64,000 nt of DNA from Arthrobacter methylotrophus (GTDB lineage Bacteria; Actinomycetota; Actinomycetes; Actinomycetales; Micrococcaceae). Location: positions 2,418,001-2,482,000 of the forward strand of contig NZ_BAABED010000001.1 in NCBI RefSeq assembly GCF_039539965.1, given 5' to 3'. Of the stretch, positions 33,721-42,154 are shown in pieces; the stretch's first letter is position 1; every line of letters starts with the position of its first letter. The translations under genes and the position numbers were made by a program. The notes beneath the pieces were generated by a model. The model had not been told where the DNA came from. It made no database searches and was given only the letters and a program-made list of their open reading frames with translations.

Positions 33721-33809
33721 AATGATCGCCAGAGCCATTGCCGTTGGATCCATACCCTTGGACCGCTGGAGCTCAGCCGTTTCCCGTGTCGTGCCTTGTT
33801 CTGGCCGGT

Positions 33810-34733
33810 TTAGCCGTCCAGGACGCGTCCGGTGTTGACCGCGACGAGTTTGCGAATGTCTTCGCGGCTGACCCCGGCGTCGAGCAGTTGGCCGAGCACA
33901 CGTTCGTAGGAATCGATGGGGAACGGATTGTTCTTCTGTCCGAGGTCGGATCCGATGATGGTGTGGTCGATTCCCACGGCGTCGATGAAGCTGAGCATCG
34001 TATCGACATTCCACTGGAAGAATGTTGTCCGGTCGTCATACTGGACGAGTCCGTGCTCGACGACGGCGCCGAGCTCCACCCATTCCCGGGCCTGGGCCGG
34101 GTTGGCTTCGATAACGAAATTGGGGTGGTTGACCACCATTCGGCGCAGACCCATGGATTTCGCGGCGCGGAGTACAGCGGTGATTTCGGGTGGGGACATG
34201 TGACCGGTGGAGAGGATGGCGTCTGCGTCCTTGACCAACTGAAGGACTTCCCGGGTTTCCGGCAGCAAGTTTCCGGCGTCATCGAGAACTGCGATGGGCG
34301 TTGTCTTGCGCAGGGTGATGCTGGTGGAGGGAAATTTGAGGTGCTCTTCGCGGTCGTGGACGCAGATGTGCTGTTCGGAGGACACCGTGGGCATCCAGAC
34401 CATGCGTCCGCCCATTTGGAGGCTGAGTTCGACGGCGTAGGGGTTGATCCCGCCTACATAGTTGTTGAGTGCCACACCGCTGTAGACGGGGATAGGCAGT
34501 CCGCCGATCGCGTCGTCGACGGCGGCGACGTCGGTGACCATACTGTGGTGATGCGACTTGACCAGGATGGCGCGGAACCCGGCCGCGTGGGCCATGTCTG
34601 CGACGCCGCGGATGCCGATGTTGCGCGGGAATGGTGAAGGTGCCGGATGAACGTGGAGGTCTACCGCTCCGGTGAGGAGTTCGGGGATTCTTTCGTCGGT
34701 AAAGACGTGTTCGTACGTGGCAAGTGCCGTCAT
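33810..34733 (-). CDS. DUF6282 family amidohydrolase-like protein
   Basis: A 307-residue TIM-barrel-like protein with metal-site candidates DLHVHPAPS (near residue 25), KSHHHSMV (about 60) and GSDLGQ (about 263), plus TGHMSPPE and NHPNF. This is the DUF6282 family, related to amidohydrolases but without a named reaction. It lies first downstream of the MHS transporter gene on the same strand, in a cluster with cupin and aldolase genes, so hydrolysis of a lactone or cyclic amide in a small-acid pathway is plausible. Confidence 0.82.
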   Translation of the reverse strand: MTALATYEHVFTDERIPELLTGAVDLHVHPAPSPFPRNIGIRGVADMAHAAGFRAILVKSHHHSMVTDVAAVDDAIGGLPIPVYSGVALNNYVGGINPYAVELSLQMGGRMVWMPTVSSEQHICVHDREEHLKFPSTSITLRKTTPIAVLDDAGNLLPETREVLQLVKDADAILSTGHMSPPEITAVLRAAKSMGLRRMVVNHPNFVIEANPAQAREWVELGAVVEHGLVQYDDRTTFFQWNVDTMLSFIDAVGIDHTIIGSDLGQKNNPFPIDSYERVLGQLLDAGVSREDIRKLVAVNTGRVLDG

Positions 34734-34764
34734 GGTTGTTCTCCTTGTCAGACTGGATGTTTGT

Positions 34765-36150
34765 TTAGGCCCGGAAATTCGTCAGTTCGGCAGCGTGTGG
34801 GCCCATGTCGACGTCGCGGGTTTCAGGGCCGAGATACGCGCCCACAGCCAGGAGCAGGGCTCCGATGACGATGAGGACTACTGGTGTATAGGCGATCGGC
34901 ATGAAGACGGCGAGCCCGCTGAGGTAGAAGGTGTAGAAGGCCGGGATGATCAGGGCAAAGCTGTAGCCGATGCCGTAGCCGCTGGCCCGGATCGCCGCCG
35001 GGAACCTTTCCGTGAGGTACGCCGCTACGGGTCCGAACGCGGAGATGGTGAATACATCGATGACGACGGCGAGGATCGTCACGGCGACCAGGTTCTCGGC
35101 CGGGGTGTTCAGAAGTGCGATGAATGCGGCGGAGGCGATGAGAAGGGAAGTGATGCCGAAACCGATGTAGAAACGGCGCCGGCCGAGCTTCTGGGAAAGT
35201 GACGCGGAGCCCAGAAATCCGCCGATGGTGACAACGGACGCGATCAGCATGATGACGCTGACGGTCTTGTCCGGCACTCCGACGGCGTTCTTGAGAGTTG
35301 CCGGGAGGATGGCGGCCGCAACGTTGGTGAGGAACCACAGGCCCGTCATCAGAATGAAGACCTGCAGGAGGCTGCGGCGGTGCTTGCCCAGAAAGAGGGC
35401 TCGAACAGGTGATTCTTTCGCTGCAGACGCTTCAAAGCCCGGAGCTTCCTCAACGTGGCGGAGGTAATAGAAGAAGACAGCGGCCGCGAGGATCCCGCCG
35501 ATGACGAACGGGATCCGCCACCCCCATTGAACGTAGGGCGAGGCAATGCTACCCGCGGGAAGCATCATGAGAAGTGTGAAGGTGAGTATGGCAATGGTGG
35601 CGTTGGCCAGGGGGTTGGTGGCCGTTATCAGGCCGCTGGCCAGCCCACGGCGCTTCTTGGGAGTCCATTCCATGGCCAGCGGGACAGCGGTGCTGTATTC
35701 ACCGCCGAGGAAGACTCCGCCTATGAAGCGCAGGAGGACGAGGAGCACCACGGACCACATGCCGATGCTTTGGTAGCCAGGGAGGGCGGCGATAGCCAAA
35801 GTGGCCAGGCCGAAGCCTGCCAGGGCTACGAGGGTGAGCTTGTGCCGGCCGAATTTATCCGCGAAGTGGCCGAAGATCGCCGAGCCGAGCGGACGGGCGA
35901 TCAGGGTCGAGGCGAACACGAGCGCAGCGATGGTGGCCGCGGTTCCCTTGTCCATCTCGGGTGACTGAAAGAAGATCATGGCCGGGGCGAGGGTAATGAT
36001 GGGCAGGTAGATATCGAATTGGTCGGCGTAGTAGCCGAAGATGCCCCCTTTGAGGGCGGACCGCCCGGGATGCGCCTTGCCGGCGCCTGTGTTCGATGCG
36101 TTTGGCAGCGCTGGCGGGGCAGGAATTTTCACGGTTTCGTGCGTGGACAT
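34765..36150 (-). CDS. MFS transporter, metabolite:H+ symporter type
   Basis: The 461-residue protein has 12 predicted helices and the MFS loop motif ARPLGSAIFGHFADKFGRHK between helices 2 and 3, plus RFIGGVFLGGEYSTAVPLA, the pattern of the MHS subgroup (shikimate, proline/betaine, aromatic and dicarboxylic acid uptake). ATG 36150 follows a good GGAGGA; the 11-residue extension to 36183 is not needed. It presumably imports the substrate degraded by the neighbouring DUF6282, cupin and aldolase proteins. Confidence 0.9.
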   Translation of the reverse strand: MSTHETVKIPAPPALPNASNTGAGKAHPGRSALKGGIFGYYADQFDIYLPIITLAPAMIFFQSPEMDKGTAATIAALVFASTLIARPLGSAIFGHFADKFGRHKLTLVALAGFGLATLAIAALPGYQSIGMWSVVLLVLLRFIGGVFLGGEYSTAVPLAMEWTPKKRRGLASGLITATNPLANATIAILTFTLLMMLPAGSIASPYVQWGWRIPFVIGGILAAAVFFYYLRHVEEAPGFEASAAKESPVRALFLGKHRRSLLQVFILMTGLWFLTNVAAAILPATLKNAVGVPDKTVSVIMLIASVVTIGGFLGSASLSQKLGRRRFYIGFGITSLLIASAAFIALLNTPAENLVAVTILAVVIDVFTISAFGPVAAYLTERFPAAIRASGYGIGYSFALIIPAFYTFYLSGLAVFMPIAYTPVVLIVIGALLLAVGAYLGPETRDVDMGPHAAELTNFRA

Positions 36151-36195
36151 CGTCGTCCTCCGTTGAGGTTGTCGGGGATACATGAGGGATGGGTG

Positions 36196-37005
36196 CTAGT
36201 TCTTGCGGTTTGCTTCGGCCACGGCCATGCGTGTCGTGGTGGTGTTCGCTCGGGTTCCGCCGCCCAGAGCCGCGGACAGTTCAGCTGCCGCGGTCGCCAC
36301 GTCCCATGCCGCTTGCGAATCGCGGTCCAGGCCCAGGACGTGGTTGGTGGCCACGAGTGCTAGGGATGCGCAGATGCCATGTTCGTCGAAGATCGGTGCC
36401 GATACCGCATTGACCCCGCCCAGATCGGGGCTGGTCGCCACTCCGGTTGACCTCGTGAGTTCTATTTCCATCCGAAGGGCATCCTGCTGTTCCGGCGGCA
36501 GCGCCGAGAGCATCCGTTCGGCCCGGAGCTGGTCCGAGGTAAATGCGAGGAATACCTTGGCCTGCGCAGAAGTCAGTGGAAGCTGGGAACCGACCCGGAC
36601 GGAGACCACCACGTTGCGGCTGGTGTCTTCTTCCACGCGTGAGACCACCGGTCCCGCCGAGCCCCACAGGCTCAAGACGGCCGTCATGTGTGCGCTTGAA
36701 CTCAGTTCGCGCATCACCGCGGGAGCGAGGTCAAGAACCTTGCGCTGGCCCAGGGCGAACGTGCCGAGCTGGAGGAGCAGCCCTCCCGGGGCGAACGAAC
36801 CGATGGCGTGCCCGCGCTCCAACAGCCCTGCTGCGACAAGCGAGTTGCAGTACCGATAGACCGTGGACCGGTTCATCCCCAGGAGCTCGGCGGCCTCGGC
36901 AGCCGTCAATTGGGGGCGGTTGGGGCCGAACAGCTGCAGAATCTGCGCAGCCCGCGTGACGGCCTGGATATCCGACGCGGAGCCGGAGGAGGTTTCTTCA
37001 GACAT
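36196..37005 (-). CDS. IclR family transcriptional regulator
   Basis: From ATG 37005 (AGGG 7 bases upstream) the product is 269 residues: winged HTH at about 12-75 (AVTRAAQILQLFG, LTAAEAAELLGMNRSTVYRY, AGLLERG) and an IclR effector domain (90-265) with AHMTAVLSLWG and VNAVSAPIFDEHG. The longer frame to 37341 would cross the divergent promoter. It probably controls both arms of the cluster, with the inverted repeat at 37178-37193 as a binding site. Confidence 0.9.
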   Translation of the reverse strand: MSEETSSGSASDIQAVTRAAQILQLFGPNRPQLTAAEAAELLGMNRSTVYRYCNSLVAAGLLERGHAIGSFAPGGLLLQLGTFALGQRKVLDLAPAVMRELSSSAHMTAVLSLWGSAGPVVSRVEEDTSRNVVVSVRVGSQLPLTSAQAKVFLAFTSDQLRAERMLSALPPEQQDALRMEIELTRSTGVATSPDLGGVNAVSAPIFDEHGICASLALVATNHVLGLDRDSQAAWDVATAAAELSAALGGGTRANTTTTRMAVAEANRKN

Positions 37006-37177
37006 GTGATGCCCTGTTCTCACTGTTCGGAATAGTAATTTTAGGTTCGCAATGCGCACCAATAGTTGATACTCTAAGTGAACTGCACCACAAGCACAAG
37101 CGCCCCATAGCCTGCTGTCGGGTCGAACATCCCGATAATGCCGAATATTGCGTTCGTACTGTGAAGCCGAGATGCCG

Positions 37178-37193
37178 CTAATCGAACTATTAG
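37178..37193. promoter_or_regulatory. Inverted repeat, possible IclR operator
   Basis: CTAAT (37178-37182) and ATTAG (37189-37193) are perfect arms with a 6-base spacer, 30 bases before the bicupin start in the 218-base divergent gap. It could overlap the promoter of the plus-strand genes. Confidence 0.42.
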
Positions 37194-37223
37194 CCAGATA
37201 CCGAGACTCAAAGGAGAGATCCC

Positions 37224-38135
37224 ATGTTTGATAAGTCAGACCCACGTGCAGGATTGGGACGCGCAACCACGCCCACGAAAGCGCCTGACTCCGGCACTCC
37301 CATTGCGGCCGCGTATTACACGGAATTTGACGGCGAGCCAAGCCTGGTCAGCCCGCTGGGCAGCCCCACATGGATCGTGCGCGGCCAGAACTTCCTTGTG
37401 GCCTACTCCCGCCTGTCGGCCGGCGACGAGTTGCGCCGCCCGGAAGCCCAGGACGAATACATCGTCATCCTGCACGAGGATGACGCGATGGTCACCATCG
37501 AGTCATCAGGCGCACCGGCTACGATCAAGGGCCAAATTCTCGCAGTGGTTCCCCCCGGCAAGTCCGTCATCAGGGCAGAGCAGCCCACCGACGTCGTCCG
37601 GGTCTTTGACATCCGCACTGGCGATCTCGCGGCGCAAGCAGCCAACGCCGCCGATTACCTTGAAGACCATCCGAGAGTAGCGCCCCTGGAAATCTGGCCT
37701 GAGCCGGCCGATGGCGACAAACTACGCGTCTATCCGCTCGATGAGATCGCACCCGAGCCCGGCAGGTTCGGTCGGATCTTCCGGACTCGCACCCTCATGG
37801 TCAACTACATGTACCCGAGCGAGGGACCACGCGACATCTCTAAGCTCTCCCCCCACCACCACGACGATTTCGAACAGGGCTCCCTCGCCGTCCGCGGCGA
37901 ATTCGTCCACCACATACGCACACCGTGGACCCCGGACATGAACCAGTGGCGGGACGATGAACACACCTCCGTGGGCAGCCCCTCCCTGGCCATCATTCCG
38001 CCGCCCACGGTGCACACCACCGGGGCGACCGGAACCGGAACGAACATCCTCATCGACATCTTCAGCCCACCCCGTGAAGACTTCTCTGACCAGCCAGGCT
38101 GGGTCCTCAACGCCCACGAATACCCTCGCCTGTAG
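37224..38135 (+). CDS. Bicupin-like protein of the catabolic cluster
   Basis: A 303-residue protein of two cupin-like halves. The N-terminal half (about 30-140) has few histidines and probably does not bind metal; the C-terminal half (about 180-290) has the metal motif SPHHHDDFEQGSLAVRGEFV and a later histidine in PPTVHTTG. AAGGAGAG precedes ATG 37224. Candidate roles are dioxygenase, isomerase or decarboxylase for a small acid. It is 31 bases ahead of the aldolase gene and opposite the IclR regulator. Confidence 0.78.
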   Translation: MFDKSDPRAGLGRATTPTKAPDSGTPIAAAYYTEFDGEPSLVSPLGSPTWIVRGQNFLVAYSRLSAGDELRRPEAQDEYIVILHEDDAMVTIESSGAPATIKGQILAVVPPGKSVIRAEQPTDVVRVFDIRTGDLAAQAANAADYLEDHPRVAPLEIWPEPADGDKLRVYPLDEIAPEPGRFGRIFRTRTLMVNYMYPSEGPRDISKLSPHHHDDFEQGSLAVRGEFVHHIRTPWTPDMNQWRDDEHTSVGSPSLAIIPPPTVHTTGATGTGTNILIDIFSPPREDFSDQPGWVLNAHEYPRL

Positions 38136-38166
38136 CGCCCGCCCACAACGTTCGAAGAAGGCTCCC

Positions 38167-38913
38167 ATGTCCATACTCCACACACCCGGGTCACTTGGCA
38201 CCTGGGTCAAAATGCCGACCATCGAATCGGTGCAGATCCTTGCGCACGCCGGATTCGACTTCGTTGTCATCGACCAGGAACACGCCCCTATCGATGTCCG
38301 CACCGCCTATCAACTCATCAACACCGCCACGGCGGAGGGGCTGCTTGCCCTGGTTCGCGTCGAAGAACTGCGGCCCTCGACCATCCAGCGGATTCTGGAC
38401 GCGGGCGCCGGCGGCGTCCTCATCCCCCACATCGACACGCCCGAACAAGCCGAACTAGCGGTCCGGGCCGTCCGATTCCCGCCCATGGGGACTAGAGGAG
38501 CAGGAGGCACCAGCCGGGCCGGACGCTGGGGTACCCTCCCGACAGCCGAATACTTGGCCTCGGGAAACGAGGCTGCGCTATGCATCCCGCAACTTGAGAG
38601 TGGACTCGCGATCGAAAATGTCGAGAAAATCGCAGCGACCGACGGCGTGGATGCCCTCTTCGTCGGCGTCGCCGACCTCAGCATGGACATGGGAACAACA
38701 CCCGGCGACCCGGAAGTCGTCCGCCTCTACCTCCACGCTTTGGACGTCGCACACCAAGCCGGAAAACCCTGCGGCTTCGCATCTGGCACGGCTGCCGGTG
38801 CCCGCGCCGCACTGGACCAGGGATTCGACTTCGTCATGGCCAGCAGCGACACCGCCATGCTCGTGACGCAAGCACTGGATACTGCAAGAACGGTCAAGCA
38901 ACTGCAGGCATGA
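38167..38913 (+). CDS. HpcH/HpaI family aldolase
   Basis: The 248-residue product is a class II pyruvate aldolase of the HpcH/HpaI/citrate lyase beta family: GTWVKMPTIESVQILAHAGFD, VIDQEHAPID (metal and base region), VRVEEL, GAGGVLIPHIDTPE and LFVGVADLSMDMG. It should cleave a 2-keto-hydroxy acid to pyruvate and an aldehyde. ATG 38167 with AAGAAGG upstream is in the conserved position; the longer frame from 37957 lies inside the bicupin gene. Confidence 0.9.
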   Translation: MSILHTPGSLGTWVKMPTIESVQILAHAGFDFVVIDQEHAPIDVRTAYQLINTATAEGLLALVRVEELRPSTIQRILDAGAGGVLIPHIDTPEQAELAVRAVRFPPMGTRGAGGTSRAGRWGTLPTAEYLASGNEAALCIPQLESGLAIENVEKIAATDGVDALFVGVADLSMDMGTTPGDPEVVRLYLHALDVAHQAGKPCGFASGTAAGARAALDQGFDFVMASSDTAMLVTQALDTARTVKQLQA

Positions 38914-39091
38914 ACCTGCAAGATCATTCGAGCCGTCGCATATTCCTGGGGTGCTCGGGCCGCTCTTCACACCGGTCAAGTGCTATCCGCGGCTGCTGTC
39001 CAGCGCCGGTTCACGCTTCCCAGCGGTTCGCCGGTGAAAGTAGACGGCGCAAGAGCGAACCGCAAGCCCGGATGGCGCATCCAGACCGGAC

Positions 39092-39364
39092 TCAGCCATC
39101 GTCTTGGAGAACCGACTCTGCGCTGATCCTCGCCTCGGCAGGAGATTGTTCCTGCGGGGAATCATGCACTGGGCGGCCTGTTCTCTTCGTGCGCCGTTGT
39201 CGGATTGCCACCGCAGCGAGCGGAGCGATCAGCAAAACAATGACTACTCCGGCCACCGCGACGACACCGGCCACCGTGATCAGCAATGCCATGACCAGGA
39301 TTTGGATGTCAGTTCCAGAGGTCCACAGGCTCAATGCTCCGGCCGTGATCGTGTTCTGGTTCAT
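39092..39364 (-). CDS. Small single-helix membrane protein
   Basis: A 90-residue protein with GAGAAG before its ATG. It has a short outside segment (LSLWTSGTDIQ), one long helix (about 22-52, LLITVAGVVAVAGVVIVLL) and a basic/acidic cytosolic tail (RQRRTKRTGRP). No known domain. The flanking gaps 38914-39091 and 39365-39571 show nothing else. Confidence 0.6.
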   Translation of the reverse strand: MNQNTITAGALSLWTSGTDIQILVMALLITVAGVVAVAGVVIVLLIAPLAAVAIRQRRTKRTGRPVHDSPQEQSPAEARISAESVLQDDG

Positions 39365-39571
39365 GATCTTCTCTCGAGACGCTTTCTGGTTTCAGACGCC
39401 AGGCATTCACGGGTGCGGCCAGCCGCGGAGTGGTCTGGGCTTGGAACGGCGACCGTCCGTTAATAGCTTCCTAACCATTACGAGTGACGGGAATCCGGGT
39501 AGCGTCTTTCATCTAGCACTAGAGCGCTGTGCGGCACCTGAGCCGCGGGGTCTACCTCATGCCCGCAGCTC

Positions 39572-39587
39572 ACGGTCACCAGACCGT
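39572..39587 (-). terminator. Small hairpin after the 39600-40124 gene
   Basis: ACGGTC (39572-39577) and GACCGT (39582-39587) form a perfect 6-bp stem with a 4-base loop just downstream of the minus-strand stop at 39600. There is no T run; it is a weak terminator candidate. Confidence 0.3.
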
Positions 39588-39599
39588 ACCCGAATGGAG

Positions 39600-40124
39600 T
39601 CAGGAAGCCTGCGCTTCACCCGGATTTGTTGTGGAAACCGAGCTGTAGGGAACAAGCACGCCCGATCCCTCGCGCGTCGGGGATAGAAGTCGTTCCAAGC
39701 ATTGGGCGTAGGAGGCCATCACTGAGTCGAAGTCGAGCAATCGCGGGCCATCAGCCACGCGGGCTTCTGACCCGGCTTCGCTGTCTTCAACGCAGCAGAG
39801 GAGCGGCTCGCACTTCAGACCTGGGACCGAGAAGACGGCGATGCCCCACGGATGGGTTGCCCGGGTCACTGTGATTCGGGCGCGATTGAAAGTATTGGCC
39901 AGGACCTCAGTCGCCACACCGCGCCATGATTGGAGCAGCGGACCGCTTAGCCGTTCGATCAAGTGATCGTCTTCGTATGCGTAAGCACGCGTGAGCGCCA
40001 CGGAGAGTTCGTCCCATTCACCGACGGTGCGAAGCAGAAGGTGTCCAAAGCGGACCCGGATCAGAGTCTCGTCCAAGGACAGTACGAGTGCGTCGCGGGT
40101 TCTGACCGTCAAATCGTCGGGCAC
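39600..40124 (-). CDS. Hypothetical 174-residue protein
   Basis: GTG 40124 has GGAGAA about 5 bases upstream. The soluble product (VRTRDALVLSLDETLIRVRF start, FSVPGLKCEPLLCCVEDSE in the middle) has no motif I recognise, no signal peptide and no membrane helix. The cysteine pair CC near residue 110 is notable. The next gene upstream on the same strand, at 40243-40989, is 118 bases away and may be co-transcribed. Confidence 0.62.
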   Translation of the reverse strand: MPDDLTVRTRDALVLSLDETLIRVRFGHLLLRTVGEWDELSVALTRAYAYEDDHLIERLSGPLLQSWRGVATEVLANTFNRARITVTRATHPWGIAVFSVPGLKCEPLLCCVEDSEAGSEARVADGPRLLDFDSVMASYAQCLERLLSPTREGSGVLVPYSSVSTTNPGEAQAS

Positions 40125-40242
40125 GGGAATTCTCCGTTCGTATCACTTGGGCAGGGGGTGGTCTTTTGCCCACTAACGGACTAGTAGTGGCTTGCCCCTC
40201 AAAAGTGACGCTGAAGATCCGTCCCCGCACTCGAAAGGATTC

Positions 40243-40989
40243 TCACCTCAGCCAGTCTCCCCCGGCCACGATGGGAACCACGGCGTCGCATTCATCCCAA
40301 AGAACTTCTCCTGATGGTGTGGTGGCCTCGACCCCGACCGCGCTAATGAGCTCCCCGCCATGGGACAGATCACCTTCGGTGACTTGGTACGTAAAGTTCC
40401 AGGCTGCTGCCGCGCCCGGGAGCAGGCCCGCCAAACGACGCTCTTCCGGTCCGGGGCTGGTGGCGTAGACCAATGGCTCCATCCCTGCGTTCGTCAATGA
40501 ACGAGTGACCAGGTGGATGCTGCGAAGTAGCGAGTCCGTGTCGTTCAGAACCCAAGCCGTGAACGTGATGACCTGCCCTGGCATTGCGATGACCGTATCG
40601 GGGCTGTGGACCAGAGTGATACCAGTCAGCGCCGGCCGCGAGGCCAACTCCCCAGGCTTTTTCCCCTTCACGAGGCGAAGATCCCTGGCAAGCCGGGCAA
40701 ACCCTTCAACCCAAAGCATGGCCTTCCAACCGGGGAGTCCAAGCCTTCCTGCAGCGACAGCCGGGTTCAGCCCATCCGAAACCGATTGCATAAACCGGTC
40801 CCGAAGTACCCTCTCCGCTACGACGCCAAACTTCGGCGGCCAACCAGCCGAAAGGGACGGAAATGGTTCATGGTCTTCCTCGGAAAACCGTATTGATCCC
40901 GACGGTGCCGGGACAACCCCTGCCGAAACCGGCATCGCCTTGACCAGCCCCTTAATCACGCTAAACCGAACCTTTGAATCATCGAGCAC
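40243..40989 (-). CDS. Hypothetical protein with C-terminal DUF11/CARDB-like domain
   Basis: The 248-residue product starts at GTG 40989, 5 bases after a strong GGAGGG. Residues 40-110 are helical (VAERVLRDRFMQSVSDGLN); residues 120-245 look like a beta-sandwich (ALTGITLVHSPDTVIAMPGQ, ITFTAWVLNDTDSLL, LLPGAAAAWNFTYQV). That beta region resembles DUF11-type adhesion domains, also seen in the secreted protein at 42155. There is no signal peptide, so it is probably cytosolic. Function unknown. Confidence 0.58.
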   Translation of the reverse strand: MLDDSKVRFSVIKGLVKAMPVSAGVVPAPSGSIRFSEEDHEPFPSLSAGWPPKFGVVAERVLRDRFMQSVSDGLNPAVAAGRLGLPGWKAMLWVEGFARLARDLRLVKGKKPGELASRPALTGITLVHSPDTVIAMPGQVITFTAWVLNDTDSLLRSIHLVTRSLTNAGMEPLVYATSPGPEERRLAGLLPGAAAAWNFTYQVTEGDLSHGGELISAVGVEATTPSGEVLWDECDAVVPIVAGGDWLR

Positions 40990-41581
40990 CTCGACCCTCC
41001 TTTCTCTTCCCCGTCACGGTATGGCATGCCACCATCTGCCTTTCATGGAATCAATAGTCGAAGCCCCGCCCAAAATGACGAAGAAGGCAAAACCTGGCTC
41101 GTAAGCGCCGCCTCCTCTCGGGAAGGCTGTGCTCGGCCCAACTAGGGTCTGCGGGTTTTGGGCTCGCGGGTAGTCGCGCCATGACGGGCATGTGCGGCCC
41201 GGTAACCATTCGTCGTCCGCTGCGGGTGAGCCGCTGCCCCGACTCCGCCACGCAACCCTTGACGAAGAAACCCCAGCATGGTTACATTCCTTGCGTGTTA
41301 TGAAATATTTTGATTGAAACTACTATCTTAAAATCATGATAGATCAGGATTGCCCCATGCGATTGATATTGATGCGGTACCTCTCGGTCAGGCTGTTGGC
41401 GTGCTAATTCCCGGACTCTTGCTGCCTGGAGCCCCAGCGTCGGCGGACCCGACAACAAGCAATCCCCGCGAGATCCTGACACGCCGGCTCACTGGCACAC
41501 CCGAGGGCCAAACCAGGTGAACCAACTGTTCGCTGCCCTGTTCGACTCCCACCGGCCGCCCAACTTCCCGGCCCCCTAAAC
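40990..41581. other. Gene-free stretch with an AT-rich island
   Basis: No intact gene is visible. An AT-rich island at about 41290-41350 (including ATGAAATATTTTGATTGAAA) stands out from the high-GC surroundings and could hold a promoter. After it, 41357-41455 reads like a broken secretion signal: MRLILMRYLSVRLLA in one frame, then VLIPGLLLPGAPASADP in another. Confidence 0.45.
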
Positions 41582-41617
41582 GCCCGCGCCCGGGGCCCCC
41601 GTCACCCGGGCGCGGGC
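41582..41617. other. Perfect 13-bp hairpin
   Basis: GCCCGCGCCCGGG (41582-41594) and CCCGGGCGCGGGC (41605-41617) pair completely with a 10-base loop. It precedes the broken surface-protein paralogue. Without a T run it may be a terminator of the AT-rich-promoter transcript or simply an extragenic palindrome. Confidence 0.45.
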
Positions 41618-41635
41618 CCACTCGCTCCCCCGACC

Positions 41636-41908
41636 GTGCTCCCAGCCGTCGCCCAAACCTGGGTAGGCCAGAACCTTCCAACGGTTGTCCAAGCACCACA
41701 AGGCTCAACGGCCACACTCAAGTGGACTTACACCAACGACGGAACGACGTCCGAAACCCCGCAACGGGCGGAAGTATCACCTTCAACGCTCCGGCGTGCA
41801 CCACTTTCCCTGCCGAGAACACTTTTCCCTGCTCAGACACGGTCCCGGCGTCGTATGCCGTGGGCGGGACAACATTTGCGCCAGCGCCGCCTGGACCGGC
41901 TTTCATTC
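41636..41908 (+). pseudogene. Degenerate tandem paralogue of the secreted surface protein at 42155
   Basis: WVGQNLPTVVQAPQGSTA and TLKWTYTNDGTTS in one frame, then GGSITFNAPACTTFPAE and SYAVGGTTF in a second frame, align with GRNVSTVVNVSPGSTAALNW and SITFNAPTGTTFPAQ of the intact gene at 42155-42805. The frame changes near 41750-41770, and the C-terminal membrane anchor is absent. So this is a frameshifted and truncated duplicate, directly followed by a terminator-like hairpin. Confidence 0.7.
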
Positions 41909-41942
41909 GTAACCGCGGTCCGGCGGGAAGCACTCCTGGACA

Positions 41943-41976
41943 GTGTGCCCTCCGGCGTCCCTGCCGGAGGGCACAC
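41943..41976 (+). terminator. Perfect 14-bp hairpin, probable terminator
   Basis: GTGTGCCCTCCGGC (41943-41956) and GCCGGAGGGCACAC (41963-41976) form an uninterrupted stem with a 6-base loop, followed by TTCTCCC. It ends the broken paralogue unit and insulates the intact gene downstream. Confidence 0.7.
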
Positions 41977-42103
41977 TTCTCCCGATACCGGCCGAAGGGA
42001 AACCACGGCCTAGCCGAGGAAGCAGGAGTTTCCTTCCGGAAAACCGTCATGCCAGCGGAAATGTGCACTACAAGAACTTGCCACCCTCGACTCGAGGACG
42101 GCA

Positions 42104-42133
42104 TGCGAACAGCCCTATTCGAGGGCGTTCGCA
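42104..42133 (+). promoter_or_regulatory. Leader hairpin just upstream of the surface-protein gene
   Basis: TGCGAAC-a-GCCCT (42104-42116) pairs with AGGGC-GTTCGCA (42122-42133): a 12-bp stem with one bulged A and a 5-base loop. It lies directly before the ribosome site (GGGAGAAGAG, about 42139-42148) of the gene at 42155, so it should be in its 5' leader and could affect mRNA stability or translation. Confidence 0.5.
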
Positions 42134-42154
42134 ACGACGGGAGAAGAGAAACCT

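Noticed and set aside
33553..34014. A 153-codon minus-strand frame covering the SDR fragment and the end of the DUF6282 gene
   Set aside because: Only about 40 codons show SDR similarity; the rest is an out-of-frame shadow of the DUF6282 gene, so it was listed as a remnant, not a gene.
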